Origin: Corynebacterium meitnerae
Lineage (GTDB): Bacteria > Actinomycetota > Actinomycetes > Mycobacteriales > Mycobacteriaceae
Assembly (NCBI RefSeq): GCF_027570075.1
Contig: NZ_JAKMUS010000003.1
Location: 62,001 to 126,000 of the forward strand
Direction of reading: 5' to 3'
Length of the DNA: 64,000 nucleotides
Part shown: piece by piece, positions 1 to 8,700 of the stretch
Position numbering within the stretch: the first letter of the stretch is position 1
Layout of the letters: the number at the start of each line of letters is the position of its first letter
Position numbers and translations under genes: made by a program
The notes under the pieces: model-generated
Seen by the model: only the letters and a program-made list of their open reading frames with translations
Database searches by the model: none
What the model was told of the DNA's origin: nothing

Positions 1-1
1 C

Positions 2-277
2 CAGCAGCTCCTCGACATGGGCGTTGAGGTGGATAATATGGTGCGCAAAGCTCACATCTCTCAGGCCGACACGGATAAAGCTGGGCTGCTCCACATCAGC
101 GAGGGCGCTCCCCTGTTCAACGTTCAGCTGCGCGCCTCCACCTACCAAGGTGAGACCGTGGAGTATGCGGAATATTCGGTGCGCGGTGATGTGATCACGC
201 TCAGCCAATCCCACGTGCGTGGCGGCTCCGTCCCCGTGAAGCTGAGCCTGAACAGCGCACATATTAAGCACTCATAA
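2..277 (+). CDS. GntR-family regulator, UTRA ligand-binding domain (5' truncated)
   Basis: The frame is open from base 2, so only the last 91 residues are present and the DNA-binding half lies outside the window. The visible part has the end-of-UTRA pattern: a hydrophobic 'G.PLFNVQLRAS' strand, a short turn, then 'VEYAEYSVRGDVITL', which in this family forms the effector-binding beta sheet. UTRA regulators sense small sugars, amino acids or related ligands. The stop lies about 40 bp before the ABC importer genes on the same strand, so it may regulate them or be co-transcribed with them. That link is inferred from position only. Confidence 0.8.
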   Translation, partial: QQLLDMGVEVDNMVRKAHISQADTDKAGLLHISEGAPLFNVQLRASTYQGETVEYAEYSVRGDVITLSQSHVRGGSVPVKLSLNSAHIKHS

Positions 278-316
278 TTGGGTCATGCCCAGCCACAACG
301 GCTAGCCTAAGTGCCC

Positions 317-1807
317 ATGAAACTCTTCGGCGCAATGTGCAGCATCCTCAGCGCTGCCCTGTTGGTGGGCTGTTCAGCTGGCAGCACATCCACGAACATC
401 GGCCGAATTGCACCGGGCAGTGTCATCGTCGCAACGACGGGTGCACCCGCATCGCTGGACTTCACCACCACCTCCGGTGCCGCGATTCCGCAGGCGCTCA
501 TGGGCAATGTGTACGAAACGCTCGTGCGTATCGACGACTCCGGCCAGCCCCAACCCTTCCTCGCCAACAGCTGGGACGTCAGCCAGGACCGCTTGGAGTA
601 CACATTCCACCTCAAAGACGGTGTGACGTTCTCCAACGGCGATGCGTTCACGGCGGAGACCGCCGCTTTTTCCATCCAGTACGTGCAGGACTCCTGGACG
701 AATGGCCTGGCTAAGCAGATGGCGCCGGTGGAGCACGTGGAAGTCCTGGACCCGCTGACGTTGAGGGTGCGGCTGAAGGCGCCGTCGAATAGCTGGCTGT
801 GGTCGATGGGCACGCTGACGGGCGCAATGATGACGCCAAGCGGGATTGAATCGCTCGCCACCGATCCTGTGGGCACGGGCCCGTTCACCGTGAAGCATTT
901 CGCCGTGGGTGAGTCCGTTTCCTTCGACGCGCGTGCGGATTACTGGGATACGCCAGCACGCCAGGATGCTGCGATCCGCTATTTCGCGGATGCGGTGTCG
1001 TCCGTCAATGCGCTGCGCGTGGGTGATGTGGACATGGTGTGGGCCCTCCAGGCACCGGAGCTGCTGCGTACGCTGCCGGACGCGTTTGATGTGCAAGTGG
1101 GCACCACGAACGGCGAGGTCTTGCTCAGCTTGAACAACAAGCGCGCGCCTTTCGACGACCCCACGGTGCGCCAAGCCGTCGCCTACGCCATCGACCGCCA
1201 TGCGCTTGACGACGTCGTCTGGTCCGGCCTCGCCACCGACACCGGCGGTGCGCCCGTCCCGCCAACCGATCCGTGGGCGCAGGACAAGGACTACTACCCC
1301 TTCGACCCCGATACCGCCCGCGAGTTGCTCGCCGGCCGGGAACCGGAGATCACCCTCACTATCCCATCGCTCCCCTACGCCCAGGACGCCGCGGAGCTCA
1401 TCTACTCCCAGCTCAAAGACGTTGGCTTCAAGGTGAAACTGGAAACGGTGGAATTCCCCGCCGTGTGGTTGAGCCAGGTGCTCAAACAGGGTGACTACCA
1501 GGCCTCCCTCATCGCGCACGTGGAACCGCGGGACATGCAAACGTTGTTCGGCAACCCCGATTACTACTTGGGCTATGACTCCGCACGGGTCCGGGAGGAC
1601 TTCGCTCGTGCTGATGAAGGAACCCCCGAAGAGCAGGTGGCGCGCATGCGTGATGCCGTGGACACCATCATGGCGGATGCCGGTGCGCTGACCTTGGTGA
1701 ATATGCCTAACATCGTTGTCACCGCGCCTGGTGTGAGCGGTGTTGACCCGAACGTGATTACCGATGGACTTGTGCTTTCCGGTGTCCGGAAAGAAGGCAC
1801 CTCATGA
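317..1807 (+). CDS. ABC importer substrate-binding lipoprotein (peptide/nickel/opine type, SBP family 5)
   Basis: Extracytoplasmic receptor of an oligopeptide-type importer, anchored by lipid. The N-terminus is a lipoprotein signal with Lys near the start, a hydrophobic stretch and lipobox LLVGC (Cys about residue 19). The body has the family 5 features: an early 'GNVYETLVR' strand, 'F.LKDGVTFSNGD' and 'VRQAVAYAIDR'. At 496 residues it is normal size. ATG at 317 is chosen; a GTG lies two codons upstream (311) and neither has a strong ribosome site. Its stop overlaps the next start as ATGA, so it is coupled to the permease. The ligand cannot be told from sequence. Confidence 0.88.
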   Translation: MKLFGAMCSILSAALLVGCSAGSTSTNIGRIAPGSVIVATTGAPASLDFTTTSGAAIPQALMGNVYETLVRIDDSGQPQPFLANSWDVSQDRLEYTFHLKDGVTFSNGDAFTAETAAFSIQYVQDSWTNGLAKQMAPVEHVEVLDPLTLRVRLKAPSNSWLWSMGTLTGAMMTPSGIESLATDPVGTGPFTVKHFAVGESVSFDARADYWDTPARQDAAIRYFADAVSSVNALRVGDVDMVWALQAPELLRTLPDAFDVQVGTTNGEVLLSLNNKRAPFDDPTVRQAVAYAIDRHALDDVVWSGLATDTGGAPVPPTDPWAQDKDYYPFDPDTARELLAGREPEITLTIPSLPYAQDAAELIYSQLKDVGFKVKLETVEFPAVWLSQVLKQGDYQASLIAHVEPRDMQTLFGNPDYYLGYDSARVREDFARADEGTPEEQVARMRDAVDTIMADAGALTLVNMPNIVVTAPGVSGVDPNVITDGLVLSGVRKEGTS

Positions 1808-2754
1808 CCCTTGCGAATATTGCGCGGTCGCTCCTCCGCTTCGTCGTGATGCTGGGTGTGGCCAGCATTCTCATCTTCATGTTGCTGCGCGCTGTCCCTG
1901 GCGACCCGGCGCGGATCGCCCTGGGTGTGACGGCGTCTGAGGAAGATGTGGCCAAGCTGGCAGCACAGCTGGGCACGGACCGTCCCCTGGTCGTGCAGTA
2001 CCTCGATTGGATGCGGGGGCTGCTCACCGGTGATTTCGGTGTTTCTTTGGCTAGCAAGCAGGACATCACGCCACTGGTGTGGGACCGCGTGCAGGTGTCC
2101 CTCATTCTGACGGTCTGCGCCATGATCCTCTCGTTGCTCATCGCCATTCCTGTGGGCACGTATTTGGCGCGGCGCCACCGGAAAGTGGATGCGGCGGTGG
2201 TTTCTGCCCTGACGCAGGTGGGTATCGCTGTCCCCAGCTTCCTCGTGGGCATTCTCGCGGTGGCCGTGTTTTCTGTGTGGTTGGGGTGGCTCCCGGCTAA
2301 TGGCTGGGTGCCGCCGAATGCGGACTTCGGTGGGTTTATTTCCCACCTGATCTTGCCGGTGGTGGCGCTCACTTTGGTGCAGGCAGCCATTCTGACCCGG
2401 TACGTGCGCTCAGCGCTGCTGGAGGAGATGGGCAAGGACTACGTGCGCACTGCCCGCGCGGTGGGCCTGTCCACCCGCAAGGTGCTCTACCGCCACGCTT
2501 TTCGTAACGCTGCCCTACCGGTGCTGACGGTGACTGGGTTGCAGCTGACCTCCCTCATCGTGGGTGCCGTGGTGATTGAGCGGGTGTTTGCTATCCCGGG
2601 GATCGGCTCGATGCTTCTCGACGCCGTGGCCACGCGCGACCTCACCACGGTGCAAACGCTCATGATGTTGCTGGTGGTCTTCACCTTGGCGGTGACACTG
2701 CTCGTGGATGTGCTGTACCGCATCATTGACCCGCGTTTGAGGAGGCAGGCATGA
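1804..2754 (+). CDS. ABC importer permease, DppB/OppB type
   Basis: First of two integral membrane subunits of the oligopeptide-type importer. It is 316 residues with about six hydrophobic segments. The first ends in 'RAVPGDPARIALG', the hallmark after TM1 in DppB-type permeases. The cytoplasmic EAA loop that contacts the ATPase is at about residues 203-235, with 'LLEEMGKDYVRTARAVGLS' and a conserved G. It overlaps both the upstream lipoprotein gene and the downstream permease by ATGA, so the four genes from 317 to 4948 form one coupled operon. Confidence 0.9.
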   Translation: MTLANIARSLLRFVVMLGVASILIFMLLRAVPGDPARIALGVTASEEDVAKLAAQLGTDRPLVVQYLDWMRGLLTGDFGVSLASKQDITPLVWDRVQVSLILTVCAMILSLLIAIPVGTYLARRHRKVDAAVVSALTQVGIAVPSFLVGILAVAVFSVWLGWLPANGWVPPNADFGGFISHLILPVVALTLVQAAILTRYVRSALLEEMGKDYVRTARAVGLSTRKVLYRHAFRNAALPVLTVTGLQLTSLIVGAVVIERVFAIPGIGSMLLDAVATRDLTTVQTLMMLLVVFTLAVTLLVDVLYRIIDPRLRRQA

Positions 2755-3569
2755 AAAAGGCTCGGCTACAGGCGCAATTAGGTGTTGGTGCGGTACTCGT
2801 TGGCCTCGTTGCCCTCATGGCGATAGTCGCCTTCGTGTGGACACCCTATGACCCCGTCCACGCCATACCGGAGCACCGCCTCCAAGGCATGAGCGCCCAG
2901 CATTGGTTGGGCGCGGACCAGTACGGGCGCGACATGTTGAGCCGCATCATGGACGGCGCACGCATCTCCATGCTGGTGGCCGTGGCCTCAGTCGCGTTGT
3001 CCGCCATCATTGGTGTGCCGCTGGGTATCTGGGCTGGCATGTCACGCGGCTGGGTGGATCAGGTGATTATGCGCAGCAATGACCTCTTGCTGGCATTCCC
3101 GGCGCTGCTGCTGGCCATCGTGTTCACTGCTGTCTTTGGCGCATCCATGTGGATCGTGGTCCTGGCTATCGGCATCGCTGGAATCCCTGGCTTTGCCCGC
3201 GTGGCCCGAGTAGGGGCTATGCAGGTGATGTCGCAGGACTACATCTTGTCCGCGCGGGTCTCCCAAGTTCCGGGCCCAGTGATCGCGTGGCGGCACGTGC
3301 TGCCCAACATCACGGCCACCCTCACTGTCCAGGTCTCCGTGGCACTCGCCTTGGCCATCCTCGCGGAAGCTGGCTTGTCCTTCCTGGGTCTCGGCACGCC
3401 CGCACCCTACGCGTCCTGGGGCAGGATGCTGCAGTCCTCCCAGGCCTACTTGGCCACCGCCCCTCAGCTGGCACTGTGGCCTGGGCTCGCTATCGCTGCC
3501 GCGGTCCTAGGCTTCAACCTGCTCGGAGATGCCCTGCGTGATGCACTCAATCCAAGGAGGGCACGATGA
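2751..3569 (+). CDS. ABC importer permease, DppC/OppC type
   Basis: Second membrane subunit of the importer, 272 residues. It has the DppC pattern: one N-terminal membrane segment, a periplasmic stretch with 'HWLGADQYGRDMLSRI', then the transport domain with an EAA-like loop near residue 160 ('SQDYILSARVSQVPG'). It is somewhat shorter at the N-terminus than typical DppC. The start overlaps the DppB-type stop (ATGA) and the stop overlaps the ATPase start (ATGA), implying stoichiometric translation. Confidence 0.9.
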   Translation: MKKARLQAQLGVGAVLVGLVALMAIVAFVWTPYDPVHAIPEHRLQGMSAQHWLGADQYGRDMLSRIMDGARISMLVAVASVALSAIIGVPLGIWAGMSRGWVDQVIMRSNDLLLAFPALLLAIVFTAVFGASMWIVVLAIGIAGIPGFARVARVGAMQVMSQDYILSARVSQVPGPVIAWRHVLPNITATLTVQVSVALALAILAEAGLSFLGLGTPAPYASWGRMLQSSQAYLATAPQLALWPGLAIAAAVLGFNLLGDALRDALNPRRAR

Positions 3570-4948
3570 GCCAGCTCGTCACCGTGGAACACCTGACCAT
3601 CCCCGGCATCCTCAACGACATCAGCTTCCACATCGCCCCCGGTGAGCGCGTGGGGCTCATCGGAGAATCCGGTTCCGGCAAATCCATGACGGCCATGACC
3701 ATCATGGGGCTCCTCCACCCCTCGTTGGAGGCGCAAGGCACCGTCGAAGTCAAGGGCCAGGAGCCGTCCCGCGCACTGCGGGGCAATACCGTCGCCATGG
3801 TGTTCCAGGAGCCGATGACGGCGTTGGATCCGCTGATGAGCGTCGAAAAGCAAGTGGCTGAAGCGTGCGACCTGGCACGTGCGCGGGAGCTACTCAAGGA
3901 AGTTGGCATTGAGCGTACTGGGGCTTATCCGCACGAGCTGTCCGGCGGCCAGCGGCAACGCGTACTCATCGCGCTGGCGATCGCGGGCGACCCTGATCTA
4001 CTCATCTGTGATGAGCCCACGACCGCCCTCGACGTGACGGTGCAGCGGCAGATTCTGGAGCTACTCGACCGCCTCGTGCGCGAGCGCGGCATGGCGTTGC
4101 TGTTTATCACCCATGATCTCGGCGTGATCCGGCAGATGACGGACCGCATCCTGGTGCTGCGCGACGGCGCGATCGTCGACCCGGATGCGAGCCTCGATGC
4201 CCCCGCGACGGAGTACACCGCGCAGCTTGTCGCTGCCTCGCGGCCCGGCGCGCCTGCCGCCGTCCGGCCGGTTGGGGAGCCCGTTATTCAGCTCAAAAAC
4301 GTCACCTGGCAGCGCGGCGATACGGTGGCGCTCGATGATGTGTCCTTGACCGTCCATCGTGGCCAGCGCATCGGCATCGTCGGCGGTTCCGGCTCCGGCA
4401 AGACGTCCATGTTGCGTCTCATCGCGGGGCTCAATGAGCCTGATTCGGGCACCGTCACGGTCGACGGCGGGATTCAAATGGTGTTCCAGGACCCGTACTC
4501 TTCCCTGAACCCGCGCCGCCGCGTGCGCGATTCCATCCGGGAAGCAGGCGTGTCACGCACCCGCGCGAATGAGGCGCTCGCCCAGGTGGGTCTCGACGGC
4601 GTGGGCGCGCGTTTCCCGCACGAATTCTCCGGCGGTCAGCGTCAACGCATCTCCATCGCACGCGCCGCCGCACCACGGCCGGAGATTCTCATCGCGGATG
4701 AGCCGGTCTCCGCACTCGACGTCTCCGTGCGCGCGCAGGTGCTCGAGCTTATCGACGACCTCGTCGTCCACGACTCCCTCACCCTCCTCTTCGTCTCCCA
4801 CGACCTCTCCGTGGTGCGGCAGGTGTGCCCCACCATCGCGGTCCTGCATGAAGGGCGCGTGGTAGAAACCGGCCCGACGGAAGAGGTGTGGGCGAACCCG
4901 CAGCACGAGTACACCCGCTCGCTGCTGCGTGCTATACCCCAGCTGTGA
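3566..4948 (+). CDS. Fused double ATPase of oligopeptide-type ABC importer (DppD-DppF on one chain)
   Basis: Energises the importer encoded just upstream. Two complete nucleotide-binding domains lie on one 460-residue chain. Domain 1 has Walker A GESGSGKS at 33-40, signature LSGGQRQR and Walker B LLICDEPTTALD. Domain 2 has Walker A GGSGSGKT near 275, FSGGQRQR and LIADEPVSALD. Each half is only about 225 residues, against about 320 for separate DppD and DppF, so the usual C-terminal extensions that dimerise and bind an iron-sulfur cluster look reduced or absent. It ends 6 bp before the stop of a convergent phosphatase gene. Confidence 0.9.
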   Translation: MSQLVTVEHLTIPGILNDISFHIAPGERVGLIGESGSGKSMTAMTIMGLLHPSLEAQGTVEVKGQEPSRALRGNTVAMVFQEPMTALDPLMSVEKQVAEACDLARARELLKEVGIERTGAYPHELSGGQRQRVLIALAIAGDPDLLICDEPTTALDVTVQRQILELLDRLVRERGMALLFITHDLGVIRQMTDRILVLRDGAIVDPDASLDAPATEYTAQLVAASRPGAPAAVRPVGEPVIQLKNVTWQRGDTVALDDVSLTVHRGQRIGIVGGSGSGKTSMLRLIAGLNEPDSGTVTVDGGIQMVFQDPYSSLNPRRRVRDSIREAGVSRTRANEALAQVGLDGVGARFPHEFSGGQRQRISIARAAAPRPEILIADEPVSALDVSVRAQVLELIDDLVVHDSLTLLFVSHDLSVVRQVCPTIAVLHEGRVVETGPTEEVWANPQHEYTRSLLRAIPQL

Positions 4949-4954
4949 GTGCGG

Positions 4955-6223
4955 CTACTTCAGAACGGTGACGTTGCCGTCCTCTGCAACGCGGATCTTC
5001 GCCGCGGAGGCTGCCGCCAGGTTGACGCGCTGCCAAGACCCACCGGGGCCCTGCCAATCCAGCGGATTACCCGCTGCGGAAGCGGTCTGAGCGATGATCT
5101 GCGCGCGCTGGTGGTGGTTGAGCTCCGGGAAGGAACCCGCGATCAGCGTTGGTGCTGCCTGCGGCACGATCATCGGTGCATCGCGGTGGTAGATCGGCGC
5201 GAAGTCGTAGTTGTTCCACGCGGTTGCCTGCGACACCGCGGTGGGGGTGGGAACGAATGGCTTGTCCGAGGCCACGAGATCCCTGATGGGCTTGCCCGCG
5301 CGCCACTCGATCTCCGCGCGCAGTTCAGCAGCGGCCTGGTTCAAAGCGTCGCGCATCTTCGGGTCGTTGAGACGATCCGCCGCCGCAGCCTGACCAGACA
5401 TGCGACCACCAATGACATCCAGCGGGTAGTGCACGCCCAGCACAACACGGCTGTTGCCCGCCAGTGCGCCACGGTAGTGCAGTTGCGGGGCAACCTCAGG
5501 AACCATGTATGCCAGCAGTGACGTCATCAACGTCGCCTGGTTGGTGTGGCCGGATGGGAAGGACTTGGACGTCAGGTAGAGCTCTTTGCCCGGCGGGTTG
5601 TAGCGCTTGATCTTGTCCGGCATCGCCATGTGCGGGCGGGGGTACTTGAAGATCTCCTTCTCCACAAAGGTGGAACTAGCAAGACCACCAGTGCGGGCCA
5701 GGTAGCCATTGCCCAGCAGGAACTGTGTCTTAGGCAGACGCCCCTCCGTCAGCGCGGTGCGGAAGTACGTGCCAAATTGCTCACCGAGGCCTTCCGACAG
5801 AGCGAACAGCAGCTCCTCGGAGGAAGCAGATGCGTCGATCTGCGCGCTGCGGATACGCGCCGGATCCGACTCAGCAGCATTATTGATGGCCACCACCTGA
5901 GCGCGGTTGGAGTCCATCACATCCGGGCGCCTGTCACGCAGCTCCGGGAACAAGCGGTTGACCTCCGCATAAATGCCGTGCTCGTAGGCCGAACGATCGG
6001 AGATGTAGCCCACCAGATAATCCGGGCTAAATGGGACTGGCACTGGCGCACCGTCAATGTGCGTGGGCACCTGACCGCTGTACCACCCGGTAGCCGGGTC
6101 ACGCAGCTGCGGGATAGTAAAGGGCAGGTCCTGTGCCGATGCAGCCGGAGCGGTTGTAACACCGAACAGGGCGCTCGTCACAGTGGTGGTAGCAAGGACG
6201 GCAGCGAGAAAAGGGCGCTTCAT
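4955..6223 (-). CDS. Secreted PAP2-superfamily acid phosphatase
   Basis: A 422-residue exported phosphatase. The N-terminus is a Sec signal (MKRP, a hydrophobic run, then APAASAQ-D as likely cleavage at about residue 31). The three PAP2 motifs are present: KYPRPHM (194-200), PSGHTN (224-229, catalytic His) and SRVVLGVHYPLDV (259-271, second His and Asp). There are no further membrane spans, so it resembles soluble class A acid phosphatases rather than lipid-phosphate membrane phosphatases. Substrate unknown. It is divergent from ribokinase across an 81-bp gap. Confidence 0.85.
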   Translation of the reverse strand: MKRPFLAAVLATTTVTSALFGVTTAPAASAQDLPFTIPQLRDPATGWYSGQVPTHIDGAPVPVPFSPDYLVGYISDRSAYEHGIYAEVNRLFPELRDRRPDVMDSNRAQVVAINNAAESDPARIRSAQIDASASSEELLFALSEGLGEQFGTYFRTALTEGRLPKTQFLLGNGYLARTGGLASSTFVEKEIFKYPRPHMAMPDKIKRYNPPGKELYLTSKSFPSGHTNQATLMTSLLAYMVPEVAPQLHYRGALAGNSRVVLGVHYPLDVIGGRMSGQAAAADRLNDPKMRDALNQAAAELRAEIEWRAGKPIRDLVASDKPFVPTPTAVSQATAWNNYDFAPIYHRDAPMIVPQAAPTLIAGSFPELNHHQRAQIIAQTASAAGNPLDWQGPGGSWQRVNLAAASAAKIRVAEDGNVTVLK

Positions 6224-6304
6224 TAGGGGAGCTCCAAAAAGTACAGACGGGAAAATTCCCGCTCAGACTAACCCGGTTACGCAGACCCCGCTACTCTTAA
6301 GCGC

Positions 6305-7189
6305 ATGATCGTGGTTGCCGGATCCATTAACGCTGATCTCACCGTCAATGTTGCACGTCATCCGCTTCCCGGGGAGACCCTGCTGGGCACCGGCGGCGGC
6401 ATCACCCCTGGCGGTAAAGGCGCCAACCAAGCGGTGGCGGCTGCCCGTTTGGGCTCCCCCGTCGCACTCATCGGTGCGGTGGGCAAGGATGCAAATGCGG
6501 CGCCGGCGACCCAATTACTCGCCGATGCGGGCGTGGATCTGTGCGCCGTGGAAACTCTCGACGACGTCACCGGGCTCGCCGTCATCACCGTCGCCGAAGA
6601 CGGGGAGAACACCGTGATGGTGATTCCGGGGGCGAATGCGGGGGTGACCGTCGATAAGCATGCAGAGCTTATTGAGCGCGCGGAGATCCTCCTGCTGCAG
6701 GGCGAAATTCCGGCGAAGAGCTGCGAGCGCGCAGTGGCGATTGCGCAGGCAGCGGGCGTGCGCGTGGTGGTCAATCTTGCCCCGGTGATCCCCGTGGACC
6801 CCGCGGTGCTCTTCGCGGCGAATCCGCTGGTGCTCAACGAGCATGAGGCCACGCTTGTTGCAGGTCAGCTAGGCCTTGAGGCGCCGGTCACCGCATCTGA
6901 TCTTGTCCGCGCCGGCGTGCCCTCGGTGGTGATCACGTACGGCGCTGACGGCGCAACCATCGCGGATGCACAGGGCTCGACTCACATCCCCGCGGCCTCG
7001 GTGAAACCCGTCGACACAGTCGGCGCCGGCGATGCGTTTACCGGCGCGCTGTGCCACATGCTGCACGAGAGAGCATTGCTTATCGACGCCGCCCGGTACG
7101 CCTCCCGCGTCGGCGCCTTCGCCGTCACCCGCCCCGGCGCGCAGCCCTCCTACCCGTGGCCGGAAGACGAACTGCCGGAGCTGGACTAA
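6305..7189 (+). CDS. rbsK: Ribokinase (PfkB family)
   Basis: Phosphorylates D-ribose at O5 with ATP in the cytoplasm. The 294 residues carry PfkB signature 1 around GGKGANQAVAAARLG (36-50) and signature 2 TVGAGDAFTGAL near 240, whose Asp is the catalytic base. The N-terminal IVVAGSINADLTV is typical of ribokinase rather than fructokinase. No ribose transporter is adjacent; the next gene is convergent. Start ATG follows the divergent 81-bp promoter gap. Confidence 0.88.
   Translation: MIVVAGSINADLTVNVARHPLPGETLLGTGGGITPGGKGANQAVAAARLGSPVALIGAVGKDANAAPATQLLADAGVDLCAVETLDDVTGLAVITVAEDGENTVMVIPGANAGVTVDKHAELIERAEILLLQGEIPAKSCERAVAIAQAAGVRVVVNLAPVIPVDPAVLFAANPLVLNEHEATLVAGQLGLEAPVTASDLVRAGVPSVVITYGADGATIADAQGSTHIPAASVKPVDTVGAGDAFTGALCHMLHERALLIDAARYASRVGAFAVTRPGAQPSYPWPEDELPELD
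6649..6659 (+). repeat. Representative copy of the dispersed 11-mer CGTCGATAAGC
   Basis: This word occurs 14 times in the window. Plus-strand starts: 6649, 14226, 23704, 29337, 32556, 49565, 52847, 57250, 60476. Reverse-complement starts: 4747, 7078, 13534, 46790, 63592. Copies 29337 and 49565 are intergenic; the others lie in genes on both coding and template strands. All 14 have the leading C. About 0.03 copies would be expected by chance. Confidence 0.9.
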
Positions 7190-7196
7190 GCGCGCT

Positions 7197-7343
7197 CTAG
7201 CGCGTGATGTACAGCATCAACGCCGGGTCGAGCACGTGCTCCTCGTGGCGCTCAAAAATCTCGGTGAGACCCTCAAACACTTCGAGTTCAGCCACGCTCA
7301 GCTGAACCTGCTCATGGGGGAACGCATCCATAGGCATGATCAT
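7197..7343 (-). CDS. Small hypothetical protein, 48 residues
   Basis: A short acidic reading frame not recognised as any family. It begins MIMPMDAFPHEQVQL and ends LDPALMLYITR; about a fifth of residues are Asp/Glu, with a predicted helix in the centre. A purine-rich GAGG sits just before the first ATG, and the second ATG two codons on is spaced better. It starts 12 bp after the stop of the alpha/beta hydrolase on the same strand, fills the space to the convergent ribokinase stop, and is probably co-transcribed with the hydrolase. Evidence is coding-like composition and tight packing only. Confidence 0.5.
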   Translation of the reverse strand: MIMPMDAFPHEQVQLSVAELEVFEGLTEIFERHEEHVLDPALMLYITR

Positions 7344-7354
7344 AAGCCTCTGCC

Positions 7355-8653
7355 CTACCTGACGCTGCGCGCCGTGTCGAAGACCCCCTGAAAGAGCTCC
7401 TTGCCGTGCAGATAGATCGCGTCATGGTCCCACGTGGGGTGCGACCACACGGTCATCTCACCGATCTGCTTCGCGACGTTCACCGCCCGCTCATAGTGAA
7501 TAAACATGTCGTGCTCGAAGAGGGCGACAACGGCTGGGACGGTGTTTTCCCGCAGCTGCTCCTCGTTGAACACGCGCGACCAGTCCGTCTTCTCGTGCAT
7601 CTCGTGCACCACATCGCGGAAGGGGCGCAACGCCGGATCTTCATCAAAGTGGTGTTGGAAGAAGTGGTTGCCCAGCAGGTAGAACGGTTCACTCTCATCC
7701 GTCGGATCTGCATCAAGCGCGAACCCGGCGCGGCCCTCAACCGCACGGTGCGCCGCCCAATTCGTGCTCACCCCCGGGGCCCCGAAGAGCGTTTCGTGCA
7801 GCACAGCCCACAGCGGGTTGCCCTGGAGGCCGACGTACTGGCTCATCCACCCCAGGAAGTCCCCACGCAAGTGCTTCTCCCCGCCGCGGCGGATGAAGGG
7901 TTCTTCCAACAACACGGCGAGGTTGTGGAAACCAGGCTCCTCCCCCAGCGCCACACCGATGAAGCGGAACCGCTGCGAACTCAGGCGCTCCCCCGTGGGC
8001 AGGATCTCTTCCGTGTTGTCTAGGTGGTGGCAGATCTCACGCACGGTCTGCTCCGCATACGGCACCGTTTTGTAGAACTCCTGCACGCGCTTTTCCAGCA
8101 GGTCCAGGGTGATCGTGTTGTACTCCAGCGGAGTCCACCCGATCTGGGGCACAGCACCGGTCAAGTACGCCTGCCTAATCGAGTCCGGGTAGTAGGACAG
8201 GTAGCTGGCAGTGCACAGCGCCCCGAAGGAATTACCCAGCACGTCCCACTTTTCAAAGCCCAAGTGCTCACGCAGATCCTCCGCATCCGCCACAACATCC
8301 GGGCAGCGCAGCTTGGAGATGATGTCCGAACGGATCAGTTCCGGTGTCGTCCGGTCAATCTTCCCGGAACGGCCCGTGCCACGCTCATCGAGGAGATACA
8401 CCGTGTAGTGCTTCAGCGCCTCCGGGATCCACCCCTGCATCACGCGTGGCGCCGGGTTGCCAGGGCCACCTTGCAGGAACAGCAGCGGTGGTTTCTTCCG
8501 GCCCCTTTCATCACCTTCAGGTGACGAAAGCTCACGAGCGAAGAGTTCAAACGTGCCTAGCTCGGGTTTTTCGCGGTCCCACGGCACATCCAGAACATGT
8601 TCAGTGACAGTAACTCCGGGTGGAATGATCGTAGACAGCATGCCCACGAGCAT
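7355..8653 (-). CDS. Alpha/beta hydrolase, proline iminopeptidase-like (peptidase S33)
   Basis: A 432-residue serine hydrolase. It has the S33 oxyanion motif GGPGNP (62-67), DERGTGRS (89-96) and the nucleophile elbow GNSFG (140-144, Ser 142). The C-terminal 'HPTWDHDAIY' supplies the likely catalytic His. The family releases N-terminal proline or other residues from peptides; the exact substrate is unclear. There is no signal peptide, so it is cytoplasmic. ATG at 8653 is used; ATG at 8641 is an alternative. It lies downstream of lepA on the same strand with a hairpin between. Confidence 0.83.
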   Translation of the reverse strand: MLVGMLSTIIPPGVTVTEHVLDVPWDREKPELGTFELFARELSSPEGDERGRKKPPLLFLQGGPGNPAPRVMQGWIPEALKHYTVYLLDERGTGRSGKIDRTTPELIRSDIISKLRCPDVVADAEDLREHLGFEKWDVLGNSFGALCTASYLSYYPDSIRQAYLTGAVPQIGWTPLEYNTITLDLLEKRVQEFYKTVPYAEQTVREICHHLDNTEEILPTGERLSSQRFRFIGVALGEEPGFHNLAVLLEEPFIRRGGEKHLRGDFLGWMSQYVGLQGNPLWAVLHETLFGAPGVSTNWAAHRAVEGRAGFALDADPTDESEPFYLLGNHFFQHHFDEDPALRPFRDVVHEMHEKTDWSRVFNEEQLRENTVPAVVALFEHDMFIHYERAVNVAKQIGEMTVWSHPTWDHDAIYLHGKELFQGVFDTARSVR

Positions 8654-8674
8654 AGCGTCACGGGTTGGCCCCCT

Positions 8675-8700
8675 AGGCGAGGCAACTTTTTGCCTCGCCT
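8675..8700 (-). terminator. Hairpin overlapping the lepA stop codon
   Basis: Inverted repeat AGGCGAGGCAA / TTGCCTCGCCT with a 4-nt loop. The lepA stop codon is built into the stem. There is no U-run on the minus strand after the stem, so it could be a weak terminator or an RNA-stabilising hairpin. Confidence 0.5.
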
